Positions 55,735 to 64,000 of a stretch of 64,000 bases of DNA are shown here, one piece after another. Under the pieces are notes generated by a model. It was given only the letters and a program-made list of their open reading frames with translations, was not told the DNA's origin and searched no databases. The DNA lies in assembly GCA_019828595.1 (NCBI GenBank), contig JAHQRK010000012.1, positions 992,001 to 1,056,000 on the forward strand, in the 5' to 3' direction. Position 1 is the first letter of the stretch, and the number at the start of each line of letters is the position of its first letter. This DNA is from Aphanomyces cochlioides (taxonomy: Eukaryota; Oomycota; Saprolegniomycetes; Saprolegniales; Verrucalvaceae). A program made the position numbers and the translations under genes.

Positions 55735-56115
55735 ATGGATCAAACTTGTTACTTTAATGACTGCTCCAATCCTGTTGCCGTGCCTGGCAAACTAAAGTGC
55801 AAATTTCATGCCAAGAAACGCATCTGTGATGTCGCGGACTGCCGCAACCAAGTATATGCACGCGGAGTTTGTATACGCCATGGAGGTCGATTGAAATGTC
55901 GTTTTCCTGGCTGCGACGGAAATGCTCGCTCACGAGGGTTCTGTGGTCGGCACTTTGCCACAACCGAAGCCCCTTCGACCCCGAAAAGGAGACTATCTCA
56001 GAGCTTTGGAGATATGGGTTTGAATACTGAGATCGAAGACGAGTATGAAAGAGACATGATTGATATTATCTTGTCCGGTGACGAAGCGCAGACAACCGAG
56101 CCATCTCAGCCATGA
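55735..56115 (+). CDS. WRKY19-like small zinc-finger protein, gene 3
   Basis: The 126-aa product has three Cys/His units: CYFNDCSNPVAVPGKLKCKF(H), CDVADCRNQVYARGVCIRHG and CRFPGCDGNARSRGFCGRH. An acidic tail (IEDEYERDMIDIILSGDEAQ) follows, as in gene 1. The start at ATG 55735 is 15 nt after the initiator TTCAGTTC. All metal ligands are intact. It is more diverged from gene 1 than gene 2 is, so it split off first. Confidence 0.87.
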   Translation: MDQTCYFNDCSNPVAVPGKLKCKFHAKKRICDVADCRNQVYARGVCIRHGGRLKCRFPGCDGNARSRGFCGRHFATTEAPSTPKRRLSQSFGDMGLNTEIEDEYERDMIDIILSGDEAQTTEPSQP

Positions 56116-56716
56116 TGCACATAGTATTTATTCTGTCGATCTGTCTGCCTTTCCAGATTAGCCTCCAAGAATCAATAGCGATGTTACTTATTAACGAAAT
56201 TTCGATTTCCCAAGCAACAAGTTCAAGTTTGAATTGTCGTCGTGCTTGTCGATACCGCCACGACAATATGCCACCGGGCGTCTGGGCGTCGAAATCGCCA
56301 TTCGACGACACTGGAACACAACATTGATATGTCTTACCGCTTCCACTCACCAAGCTTACTCAACCCAATCAATCGCCGCTTTCAATCCGATTATGCACTC
56401 AATTATCAATCGGCCATGCCGTTTCCTTTGCCATAGACTGCATTCATCCAAACGGTGGTCAAATCTCCTGAATCATTGCGGCAATCCAATTGTCGTTGGT
56501 TGAGCACGGAATCGAAAATGATAGGCGAATCAATACCCCAAATGTCGACTGTCGTCCTTCTATCGTTATAGCGAGGTAAAGAGTGGACAAGAGTATCGCA
56601 TGTACCCACTGTAGCTTCAGATGTGAGCTGTGATGCTTGGAATTTTGGTTGCAGTCTTGTCGTCGTCGAACACTGGGGATCAAATTCAGATGGCCTTTTT
56701 GTTGTACTTTTCAAAC
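56116..56716. other. Intergenic, nothing recognised
   Basis: Short open frames on both strands lack any family signature. Confidence 0.45.
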
Positions 56717-56837
56717 AGCCAATCAAATCGTTGTATTTCACCCAAAGCTGACCAATCAGAGCACAGAATGTTACAAGAGGCGACAAGAAGGATCGATTTG
56801 ACGACGATGGCTGGCGCCATGCACGCCTCCTCACTTT
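56717..56837 (+). promoter_or_regulatory. Promoter of the secreted repeat protein
   Basis: CCAAT boxes lie at about 56719 and 56750 (AGCCAATCAAA, GACCAATCAGA). The initiator CTCACTTT at 56830-56837 matches YTCANTYY and lies 19 nt before the ATG at 56857. Confidence 0.55.
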
Positions 56838-56856
56838 TGAAGCTCTCCTCAAAAGC

Positions 56857-58695
56857 ATGAGACCCGCGGCTGTGTTCTTGGTGCTCCTCGGTTTGTACGG
56901 CGCATCCGGCCGTCAAATCCACCACGACCAACATGAGTCCAACCACGCGGTTCAAACAAGCACCCATTACGGAAAGGAATTCACCCATCACAGCGGTGGT
57001 CTGGTGCACGTCAATGACAAAGGCCACCGTAATGAGTATGTTGAGTCCGTTGAACAGTACCGTGAACCAAAGAAGACACGCTCTAGTCGCAAGCGTGGTG
57101 GTAAGAACAACTACCGCGGAGAAAAGCGAGTGGCTACCCAACGCAGTCGCATCGCTGAGAGCTACGTCGAACCATCCACCTACCGAGGAGCGAGCCATCA
57201 ATCTTTCCAAGTCAACGCGAATGGCTCCTCTCGACAGCCTGCTAGAAAGCAAGGGTTCAAGAAGATCAAGAAGATCGCCAAGAAGGGTCTCAAAGTCGTC
57301 GGGAAAGCGGCCTCAGTGGTCGCCAAAGTCCCAGGCCTTCAAATGATCCCTGGTCCCGTTGGTATGATTGCGAAAGGTGCTCAAGTCATCAGTGCTGTCG
57401 CGAATGGTGGTGGTCTCAAAGGCGCCCTGAAGGCGGGCATGAGCTTCATTCCTGGTGGCAGCAAAGTTGGTCAAATTGTCGGCAAGGTCCAGAAAGTCAA
57501 GGCGGTCGTCGACGCTCGCAAGAACCCCAAGGCATTGCTTGGTGCTACGCTCAACTTGGGAGCGAGTGGTATGCTTGGTAGCAAAGTCCAAGGTCTCGCC
57601 AAGCAAGGCCAAAATATCGTTCACCGTGTTGATCAGGCTAAAAATGTCTGGGCGAACCGAAAGAACCCGTTGGCCGCCGCTGGTGGCCTTGTCGACATGG
57701 CCAAGGACGGCGCTTTTGGAGCCAAGGGCAAAGCTGTTGGCGAGAAGGCTGGAAACGTACTCAACCGTGTGAACCAAGTCAATGAAATCTACAAGAACCG
57801 AAAGGACCCTGTCGCTGTGCTCAATGGAGTTAGTGGAATGGCTAAAGAGGGAGCTCTCGGAAGCAAGGCCAAAGCTTTTGCCGATCGGAATCAAAACAAT
57901 TTGGACCGCATCAATGCTCTCAAGGGTGTCTATGACGCTCGCAAAAATGGTGGACGAGCCATTCTCGACGCTACACTTAATGCTGGTGCTGGTGGCTCCT
58001 TTGGTGAGCGTGTTGCCAAGACTGCCAAGACTGGCCAAAAGATTGAAAATATTTACGACAACCGCCGCAACGGTGTCGCGGTACTCAACGGTGTCGCTGA
58101 CTTGGCCAAGGATGGAACGCTCGGTTATGGTGCCAAGAACTTTGCGAACCGCAACGAAAATAATCTCCAGCGTGTCAATCAAATCAACAGCGTTGTGCAA
58201 GCTCGCAAGAAAGGCAAGCGTGCTGTCGTGGATTCTGCTATCAGTGCAGGTCAAACTGCCTTGTTTGGAGACAAAGTCAAAGACTTGGCCAACCGAGGCA
58301 AACATGTCGAGAATGCCGTCGATGCAGTTCAAAACATTCGCAAGAACCACAATGGCAAATCTGTCGAAGCTGCATGGAATCAAGCGAAGGCTGGAGATTT
58401 CGGCACTGCAGTGCAAAACGGAGCCAAGCGTCTTGAGGATCGGGCCACTGTTATCGGCAACAAAGTTGTCGACCGAGTCAATAATGCCCTGGGGTACAAG
58501 AAGCATAAAAAAGCACAACCCCAACCTCAGCCACAACCCCAACCTCAGCCACAACCACAACATCAGCCACAACCTCAACCGCAACCGCAACCTGCGCCAG
58601 CTCGTGTTGCCATCCCGCCAGCTGCCCCCGTTGCTCAGCCTCCTGCGCCTGCTCCCAAGTTGCGTGGCCGTCGCCGCCGCCGAGGCAGACATTAA
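56857..58695 (+). CDS. Secreted basic repeat protein of unknown function
   Basis: The 612-aa single-exon protein begins with a clear signal peptide, MRPAAVFLVLLGLYGASG. Residues ~20-130 are His/Arg/Ser-rich. Residues ~135-190 include a Lys-rich then hydrophobic segment (KVPGLQMIPGPVGMIAKGAQ). From about 200 to 500 there are some seven repeats of 41-47 aa with the pattern (N/D)RKNPVAVLNGV..MAK(D/E)GALG.KAK.FA...N..RVN. The tail has repeated PQPQ units, a Pro/Ala stretch and a final RGRRRRRGRH. No enzyme motif and no RxLR is seen. The Ala/Gly-rich amphipathic repeats resemble toxin-carrier or cell-wall-associated repeat proteins only in a general way, so function is not assigned. It is convergent with subtilase D. 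Confidence 0.88.
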   Translation: MRPAAVFLVLLGLYGASGRQIHHDQHESNHAVQTSTHYGKEFTHHSGGLVHVNDKGHRNEYVESVEQYREPKKTRSSRKRGGKNNYRGEKRVATQRSRIAESYVEPSTYRGASHQSFQVNANGSSRQPARKQGFKKIKKIAKKGLKVVGKAASVVAKVPGLQMIPGPVGMIAKGAQVISAVANGGGLKGALKAGMSFIPGGSKVGQIVGKVQKVKAVVDARKNPKALLGATLNLGASGMLGSKVQGLAKQGQNIVHRVDQAKNVWANRKNPLAAAGGLVDMAKDGAFGAKGKAVGEKAGNVLNRVNQVNEIYKNRKDPVAVLNGVSGMAKEGALGSKAKAFADRNQNNLDRINALKGVYDARKNGGRAILDATLNAGAGGSFGERVAKTAKTGQKIENIYDNRRNGVAVLNGVADLAKDGTLGYGAKNFANRNENNLQRVNQINSVVQARKKGKRAVVDSAISAGQTALFGDKVKDLANRGKHVENAVDAVQNIRKNHNGKSVEAAWNQAKAGDFGTAVQNGAKRLEDRATVIGNKVVDRVNNALGYKKHKKAQPQPQPQPQPQPQPQHQPQPQPQPQPAPARVAIPPAAPVAQPPAPAPKLRGRRRRRGRH

Positions 58696-59247
58696 GGGAT
58701 GATCGTATATGTTTTGATAAGTCAAACCTGGTGTGCAAACCGAGTAATGAATACTTGGCGTTACGAGTTGTCAATACGTCTAGTTTTGATGCAGTCGTAG
58801 CCTCTTTAAGGTACGGATTGTATCGCTGCTGGCTGGCGAATTAACGATTATTCATCGCATATTAGCGCAGCCAGGCTTTCTTGGGCCCTACTCACGTCAA
58901 GGTATAGATCGAGGCAATTGACAAGGAAATTCATTTGGCAATTGAAAGTTTAGATTGCAGTCCGTTGTAACTGATGTGCAGAAGACTCCGTCCCCCTCCA
59001 CACCCGCTTTTTGCTCTGCCTACGGGGGCACAGATGCCTCGAATTACAAACAAGGACTTGAATGCTTTCATGCATGTAACGGAATATGCTGCCTTGAGTG
59101 TTGACAGATTCGTCAGCCCAAATCTACCTTCTTCCAACTGAGTCAGTCATCCGCGCTGAAGCCAAAATCATGAAAAGTTTGCCCGACGCAATTGCATTAT
59201 TGTTTACTCACAAGTGAGCACCAGAACGAGTATTGCATCATAGACAC
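58696..59247. other. Convergent intergenic region
   Basis: No gene is seen between the secreted repeat protein and subtilase D. Confidence 0.5.
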
Positions 59248-60699
59248 TCAGCACGACGAGCGGCGGGTATCGTGGAGAGTACCATCGCGGAGGATCGTGC
59301 CAACGTTGACACGACCGTAGCCGAAGCGGTTGTTGGACCATGCTGTGTCTTTCACACCGCCACAGTTTGGCCCACCAGGGAATGTCAGGTTGCGGTAACG
59401 ACCGACGTTATTCCAAGAAGTGGGTTCCGTCGTGTTCGATGGACTTTGATCCGTCGTGGCAGTCAAATACTTGTAGACTTGATCGTAACTCATCGCGGGA
59501 TCGGCACTCATGAGAATAGCAACGACGCCTGCGACTTGGAGTGCAGCCATCGAGGTACCAGCCAGATCAATATAAGACGAGTCGGAAGTGATGTCCGCAG
59601 AGAGAGTAAAGAAACTAGGGGCTGACACGTCAGGTTTGATATAAGCAGCTCCATTGTGAAGTCCAGGACCCTTGGACGAAAAGTAGGCAAGGAGGTTGGG
59701 TTAGTCGTCGTGTGAACCAATCGCACCAACACCGATCACATTTCTGTAGCCACCAGGACTTCCGACGGTACCACAAGCAGGACCTTCGTTGCCGTTGGAG
59801 AACACTGGGATAATACCAGCAGCCCTCCAGGCAGCCACGGCATCTTCATACCAAGGATCGAATCCTGATGAGCCCCAGCTGTTATTGATTACATGAGGTC
59901 CCTTCTTGCAGTCAGTACCAGTACCATCGGGGTTCGTGGGACACAACATGAATTGAGCGCACTGGAGCAGGCTCTCGTCATCTCCACTGCCACCGTAAAG
60001 TCCCATGCATGCGATCCACTTGGCACCTGGAGCAACCCCAATACCGTTGCTGCCGACCATCGTCCCAATAGTGTGAGATCCGTGGCCATCCGAGTCCCAG
60101 GGCAACGAAGTACCATTGTAAGGATCGAACCAACCAAGTTCAGAACGCCAGTTGTTCTTGATAGCTTCGTGGGTGTACAAGGCACCAGTGTCGATCGAGC
60201 CCATGATGACGCCAGTGCCGTTGTAGTACTTCCAGATTGATGGCGCACCAACAGTTTCAACACCCCATTCGTTCTTGCCGGCTTCCTGAGCAGCCTCCTT
60301 GTCATTCTTTAGGACTTCAAAGCTGGCATCGGCGACATTCAGATCAAGATATGTGACGGAGCTCGAGACAGACAGCTTGTCAACAGTCTCTTTAGTTGCC
60401 CGAGGGAGATAGAACGCACCGCCAATCCACAAAGGCTTGGCGTCCTTGACATCGACGACACCAGACAACGTCTTCAAGTTTTCTTCGGACGCCTTGTTCA
60501 AGAAGTCGTAGACGAATTGGCGTGGGTTGGACGAAGCAGCAGCCCCCTTTTCCAACGCAGCAATGTCCAATTTGACCTTGACAATGACCGGGGCTGTGAT
60601 GACAGATTCGGTATTGGTTTCGAAGAGTCGATTGAGGCGGACAGCAACCTTGTCGGCGGCAGCGGCAGCTGCAAGAACGAGTACGAGCGTGGCTTTCAT
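59248..60699 (-). pseudogene. Subtilisin-like serine protease, copy D, one nonsense codon
   Basis: From ATG 60699, MKATLVLVLAAAAAADKVAV gives a signal peptide, a propeptide follows, and then Asp170 (GSIDTGALYTHE), His206 (DGHGSHTIGT) and the oxyanion Asn in FSNGNEG. Codon 333 is TAA (59701-59703), placed exactly where copies A-C have an Asp before PN in the SYENDPN segment. The same frame continues to TGA 59248 with the Ser motif GTSMAALQVAG. Without that codon the protein would be about 483 aa and complete. It is much more diverged than copies A-C, so it is an older paralogue. One nonsense change only: recent loss or a base error. Confidence 0.92.
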
Positions 60700-61901
60700 C
60701 TTACAAGTGGAGGTGGTTGTTGAGCAAATCGAAAAGTGCTTCATACTTGGACTCAAAGGAGTAAAATCTGGTGACACACACAATTCGAGGCTGGAAACAC
60801 TTGCGAGGCAATCTTAATCTGCGATGCGTTGTAATCGGCCACGCACTTACTTGATCAGTGTTACAATTTCCGCAGCGGAAGTTGCGGAATGAGGGTATCA
60901 GACTTCCGCAAATTGACGAAAACTCGACCGCAAAGTATATCTAGTTTACTTCAACGAACTAAGCATGTGCGATGTAGTTTAGTATATCAAGCACACAACG
61001 TATCTGAAAGGTTGTGATGCATCAAATCAGTATCTAGAGAGAGTGTTATATGTGCTTCCGCATTTCCGCAAAGGACAAAAAATGTAAGAATGGTACTGCC
61101 CAAAACTGTCTAGGGCCCATCTCTTGCTTTTAAGCCATGCTCTTGTGGTTTTGGAAATGTCAAAGTCTCAAAATTTTGGGTTGATGTACCGAGTTCTGCG
61201 CATCGTGAGCACAATCGCTGTGCTAGTCGATTTGCCAATCAAAATGAATTTAAGAATATTTTCAGCCAATCAAACCTTTGTCATTAATACGATCCACTCG
61301 TTTCGGTGCCACTACTTTGTCAAGCTTGACACGAAACTACGTAATGTCGAAGAGAGATAATAACGATGTTTCCAAGTACTGACTTGGGATGAAAACAATG
61401 AATCCAATTAACAAGCCGTCGATAAAATCTGGGACCAGCGACGCATAGCAAACCCCGAACAGCTCGCATGAATACTAGCATGGCGTGCATGAAAGCACGC
61501 ATCAGCGTCACAATTTCCGCAAATTTTTCCGAATTTTGCAGATATTTTTTAAAAATTTGCGGAATTTTGAAAGCCCCTTTCCTCCGCAAAACGCGGAAGT
61601 TGAGGAAGGCCATTCCGCAAAATGTCGCTTCGAGATCAATGGAAAGTAAGGTAGATCGATCTTGGTTAGTGATGCGATGCACAGAGGAAGCTGGTCTTTT
61701 GAACATTTTTGAATCATGACCACGTTATGTGTGTCATCTTGAGATGCACCTAGGTCGGACGTCAACTCTAAAGTAAGTTCATCAGATACATGAAACCTGA
61801 GTGTCGTATTGGCCATCGCCTTGCTTGTGGAGTTGGCATTGAATCATTACCACGTTATGTGTGTCATCTTGAGATGCACCTAGGTCGTCGCTGGCGTACA
61901 T
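60700..61901. other. Intergenic region with TTCCGCA hairpins and a direct repeat
   Basis: The motif TTCCGCA and its complement recur at about 60870, 60900, 61060, 61515, 61551 and 61610. Arms at 61515-61528 and 61551-61564 (TTCCGCAAATTTTT and exact complement) form a 14-bp stem. A ~47-bp direct repeat lies at 61711-61757 and 61843-61889 (CCACGTTATGTGTGTCATCT in both). No gene. Confidence 0.6.
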
Positions 61902-62399
61902 TGTAATAAAGTAATGGTTAATAGTTGTCGCCTGGCAAGACGGGTGTCGAGTCAAGCGTGCCCAACGCTGACGACACCGTCTGACTAAGTTGAGATTGGC
62001 CAGAGGCACGTGTGTTCTCGGAGAGTGTACGGCCCTCAGAAGATTATTCCGTAGCCGTGCCGAGTGTATACCGAAAACTATACCGTGTTGTTTAGTTTAT
62101 AGATTTAACTCTAAGCTGGCTAATCTAACTCACTTCTCATCTTCCTCTGACCTTACCAACTACCCTACAGTTGGTAGCACTTGTGGTTCACGACACCAAG
62201 GACTCTAGACCCGGAGGCATAGCTCGAGGGTTGAAGGGGTTATCTTATCTGGTTCACGTGACGGCTCATCTTTGACCGTCCAGGCGACCAGTGTTAGATC
62301 TACGCGAACACTAGCGTTCGAGCCTGTCCGCTGCATTCCCCCGCGCTGTGGGCATCCTAGAGCCTGCTTGGGTGGAGTCTCGAGTCTTGGGCTCTTACA
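61902..62399 (+). repeat. 5' LTR of a second Ty3/gypsy element
   Basis: The 498-bp stretch starts TGTAATAAAG and ends GGGCTCTTACA, giving 5-bp inverted TGTAA/TTACA ends. TGGTGCAAGCG, a plausible tRNA primer-binding site, begins two bases after it (62402). The partner LTR lies beyond the window. Confidence 0.65.
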
Positions 62400-62835
62400 T
62401 CTGGTGCAAGCGAAAGACCGTGTCGTGTATGAAGACAGCGACCAAGGCGAACAAGAAGCGCAAGGCGAACGACCAAGCGACAAGAGTAGAGTAGAAAAGA
62501 GTAGGTTTAAAGCGAGTTTTAGTAAAATTCATTATTTGGAGGCGGATCAAATCAAGGACCTCGACGAAATCCGATCAAGCCTCGACAACAAGATCTCCAA
62601 CCTAGTCTGCGTCGCCAACGGATTCACCCGTCGTCTCGAAGAACCGCGAAAGTACTCGAATCGCGCCAAGTACATTTCGGAGAAATTAGTCGACGTTCAA
62701 ACTCACTTGAAAATTTTGAGCGAACTAATTGGCGAAGAAATCGACGCCCTCCTCGACTACAAACCTAAACCCAAGGAAGAAAAGCCAAAGACCGACGTCC
62801 AATCAGAAGCGTCCGAGTACTTAGCTAACCTGTAA
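62400..62835 (+). CDS. Open frame without ATG in the leader of the second retrotransposon
   Basis: An open frame in the same phase as gag runs through the region after the LTR to TAA 62833-62835. It encodes a charged helical stretch (EADQIKDLDEIRSSLDNKIS, then LEEPRKYSNRAKYISEKLVD). I see no ATG in it. It may be translated from a non-AUG codon, spliced, or be a relic. Confidence 0.45.
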
Positions 62836-62997
62836 AGAACTCTTTTCCACACAAAAAAAGACATTTTCAAGACAAAAAAAAAGAAATAAAAAGAAGAAAA
62901 AGAAGACAAAAAACAGAACAAAAGAGAAGCATTTAAGAAACATTTCAAGAACAAATTAAGAAGTCAAGACCAGAAAAAAGGAAGATAATAAGAAAAC
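62836..62997 (+). other. A-rich spacer before gag
   Basis: This stretch of about 160 nt is strongly purine-rich, mainly A with AAGAA runs. It has no coding capacity and lies directly before the gag ATG. Confidence 0.7.
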
Positions 62998-64000
62998 ATG
63001 GAAGAGTTCTTTATGAGGTTATTTGCGACGATGGAACAGCAGCAGCAGCAAATCAATCAGCTGCTGCAGACACAAACCCAAACCCAAGCACGACTTGTTG
63101 AGAATCAGCAAGTACTTCAAGAACGCTTGCTTAAGCAGCAAGAGCAAGCACAAGCGGCACCTCCTCCGGTGCAACGCGACACAGAGCGGCGAGTAGAAGG
63201 ACTGTCTATGCCTAGTTACCACGGGCGCATTAATGAAAGTATTGGTCTTTACATTCACCGTGTTGAGACCTTTTTCAAGGCGAAGAACTTGAACTATGTA
63301 GAAGACAAGGAAGTCGAAGCGAGGTGTCTGGCCATGGTGGTCGCCAATCTCAAAGGCCAAGCGGCGGCATGGTACCAAGAGTTGGCGTCACATAAAGGGG
63401 GTAGTGGCCTTAATACCCTCGTTGACTTCGAGAAAGCCCTACGCAAGGAGTTCGAGCCTGACGACCTGCAAGAGCGCCTGCGCGACAAGTTGTTTTCACT
63501 CCAGCAGAAGAACTGTAAGGATCTACTTGAATGCATCGAGAAGTTCCGTCGTATTTGTACTGAAGTGCGTGATATGTCTGAGTTGGACAAGGTGACCTTC
63601 TTCACGCGCGGCTTGCGACTGAAGACGCGCGAAGAGGTCAAGTACAGACAGTGTCAAACGTTGTCGTCTGCCATCAAGGCGGCGTTGGAGTATGAGCGTG
63701 CGCATGCAGTGTCACTGGGCATAGTGGGCAAGTCGGAAAGACCATTTCGAGCCAAGAGATTTGATCGAGATCGCGAGCGTCATGAGGAGAGACCACCTCC
63801 ACGAAGCGAACAGCGTGAGCCTGACGACATGGAGGTCGACAACCTCCATGTGAGGCGTGAACACAAGAAGGACCGCAGCAAGCTTCGCTGCTACAACTGC
63901 CAGAAGATCGGGCACATTGCGTCAGAGTGCCGACAGCCAAAGCGACGAGTGTCAGGGCAACCGCCCCCGAGCCGACAGAACAATGTCGAAGTGCGAGAAG
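62998..64000 (+). CDS. gag: Gag protein of the second retrotransposon (runs off the right edge)
   Basis: ATG 62998 opens a frame of 334 codons to the window end. A Gln-rich coiled-coil start (MEQQQQQINQLLQTQTQTQA) leads to a retrotransposon Gag domain (MPSYHGRINESIGLYIHRVE, AAWYQELASHK, LRKEFEPDDLQERLRDKLFS). A basic linker and one CCHC zinc knuckle, CYNCQKIGHIASEC, follow at about 63893. Pol would follow beyond the window. No stops or shifts, so the copy may be young. Confidence 0.92.
   Translation, partial: MEEFFMRLFATMEQQQQQINQLLQTQTQTQARLVENQQVLQERLLKQQEQAQAAPPPVQRDTERRVEGLSMPSYHGRINESIGLYIHRVETFFKAKNLNYVEDKEVEARCLAMVVANLKGQAAAWYQELASHKGGSGLNTLVDFEKALRKEFEPDDLQERLRDKLFSLQQKNCKDLLECIEKFRRICTEVRDMSELDKVTFFTRGLRLKTREEVKYRQCQTLSSAIKAALEYERAHAVSLGIVGKSERPFRAKRFDRDRERHEERPPPRSEQREPDDMEVDNLHVRREHKKDRSKLRCYNCQKIGHIASECRQPKRRVSGQPPPSRQNNVEVRE

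Larger units (their letters stand above)
61902..64000 (+). mobile_element. Second Ty3/gypsy LTR retrotransposon, 3' part outside window
   Basis: LTR, primer-binding site, leader and an open gag are present. No lesion is seen in gag, in contrast to the first element, and GGWCC is not enriched, so it is a different lineage. Confidence 0.8.

Noticed and set aside
57313..58725. 470-codon open frame antisense to the secreted repeat protein
   Set aside because: The forward gene has a signal peptide, promoter and coherent repeats; the reverse frame is explained by its codon usage.
1..64000. CRISPR array, bacterial operon or plasmid origin
   Set aside because: No regularly spaced repeats of that kind; introns and element families are eukaryotic.

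Overview
The window looks like nuclear DNA of an oomycete, most likely a saprolegnialean such as Aphanomyces or Saprolegnia (inference; no search was run). The reasons are: GT-AG introns of only 41-57 nt; start sites preceded by oomycete-type initiator (YTCANTYY) sequences; a formin with N-terminal PDZ and FH3 domains; secreted S8 proteases; small WRKY19-like C..C..C..H zinc-finger proteins; and a Crypton of the type found in stramenopiles. No bacterial operons, rRNA, CRISPR array or canonical tRNA gene was seen.

Layout. 1-8643: a decayed Ty3/gypsy (chromovirus-like) LTR retrotransposon with its 3' LTR, lying in one copy of a tandemly duplicated aldo-keto reductase (AKR) gene. The remains of that copy (8644-10818) are split again by a small GC-ended TIR element (8692-9264) and a Merlin element (9302-10586) with an 8-bp target duplication. 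11574-12604: the sister AKR gene, with one frameshift. 13659-20437: a 14-exon formin gene whose phases all close (about 2055 aa). 20438-24551: repeat-rich DNA with a broken Crypton. 24552-32972: four blocks built from the same parts, namely a secreted subtilase (copy A), a BCS1-like AAA ATPase relic, a copied piece of the formin 3' end, a near-identical subtilase (copy B), and an inverted, broken subtilase (copy C). 33178-36051: nested pogo-like elements. 36325-37730: an IS630/Tc1-like transposase. 38032-40492: a hAT transposase relic. 40571-48771: a large piggyBac-like element with TTAA ends that holds a PHD-finger/AT-hook transposase relic, an RGG-rich protein gene, and LINE and tRNA-like debris. 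49660-56115: three tandem zinc-finger gene units, one of them dead, with a Harbinger deletion derivative between units 1 and 2. 56857-58695: a secreted glycine/alanine/basic repeat protein. 59248-60699: a fourth subtilase with a single nonsense codon. 61902-64000: the 5' LTR and gag of a second, apparently intact Ty3/gypsy element that runs off the right edge.

The host genes that look functional are the formin (actin nucleation), subtilases A and B (secreted proteolysis), zinc-finger genes 1 and 3, and the secreted repeat protein. The AKR and subtilase D each carry a single lesion that could be genuine or a sequence error. The rest is mobile DNA at different stages of decay, and the element boundaries allow the order of several insertions to be read.
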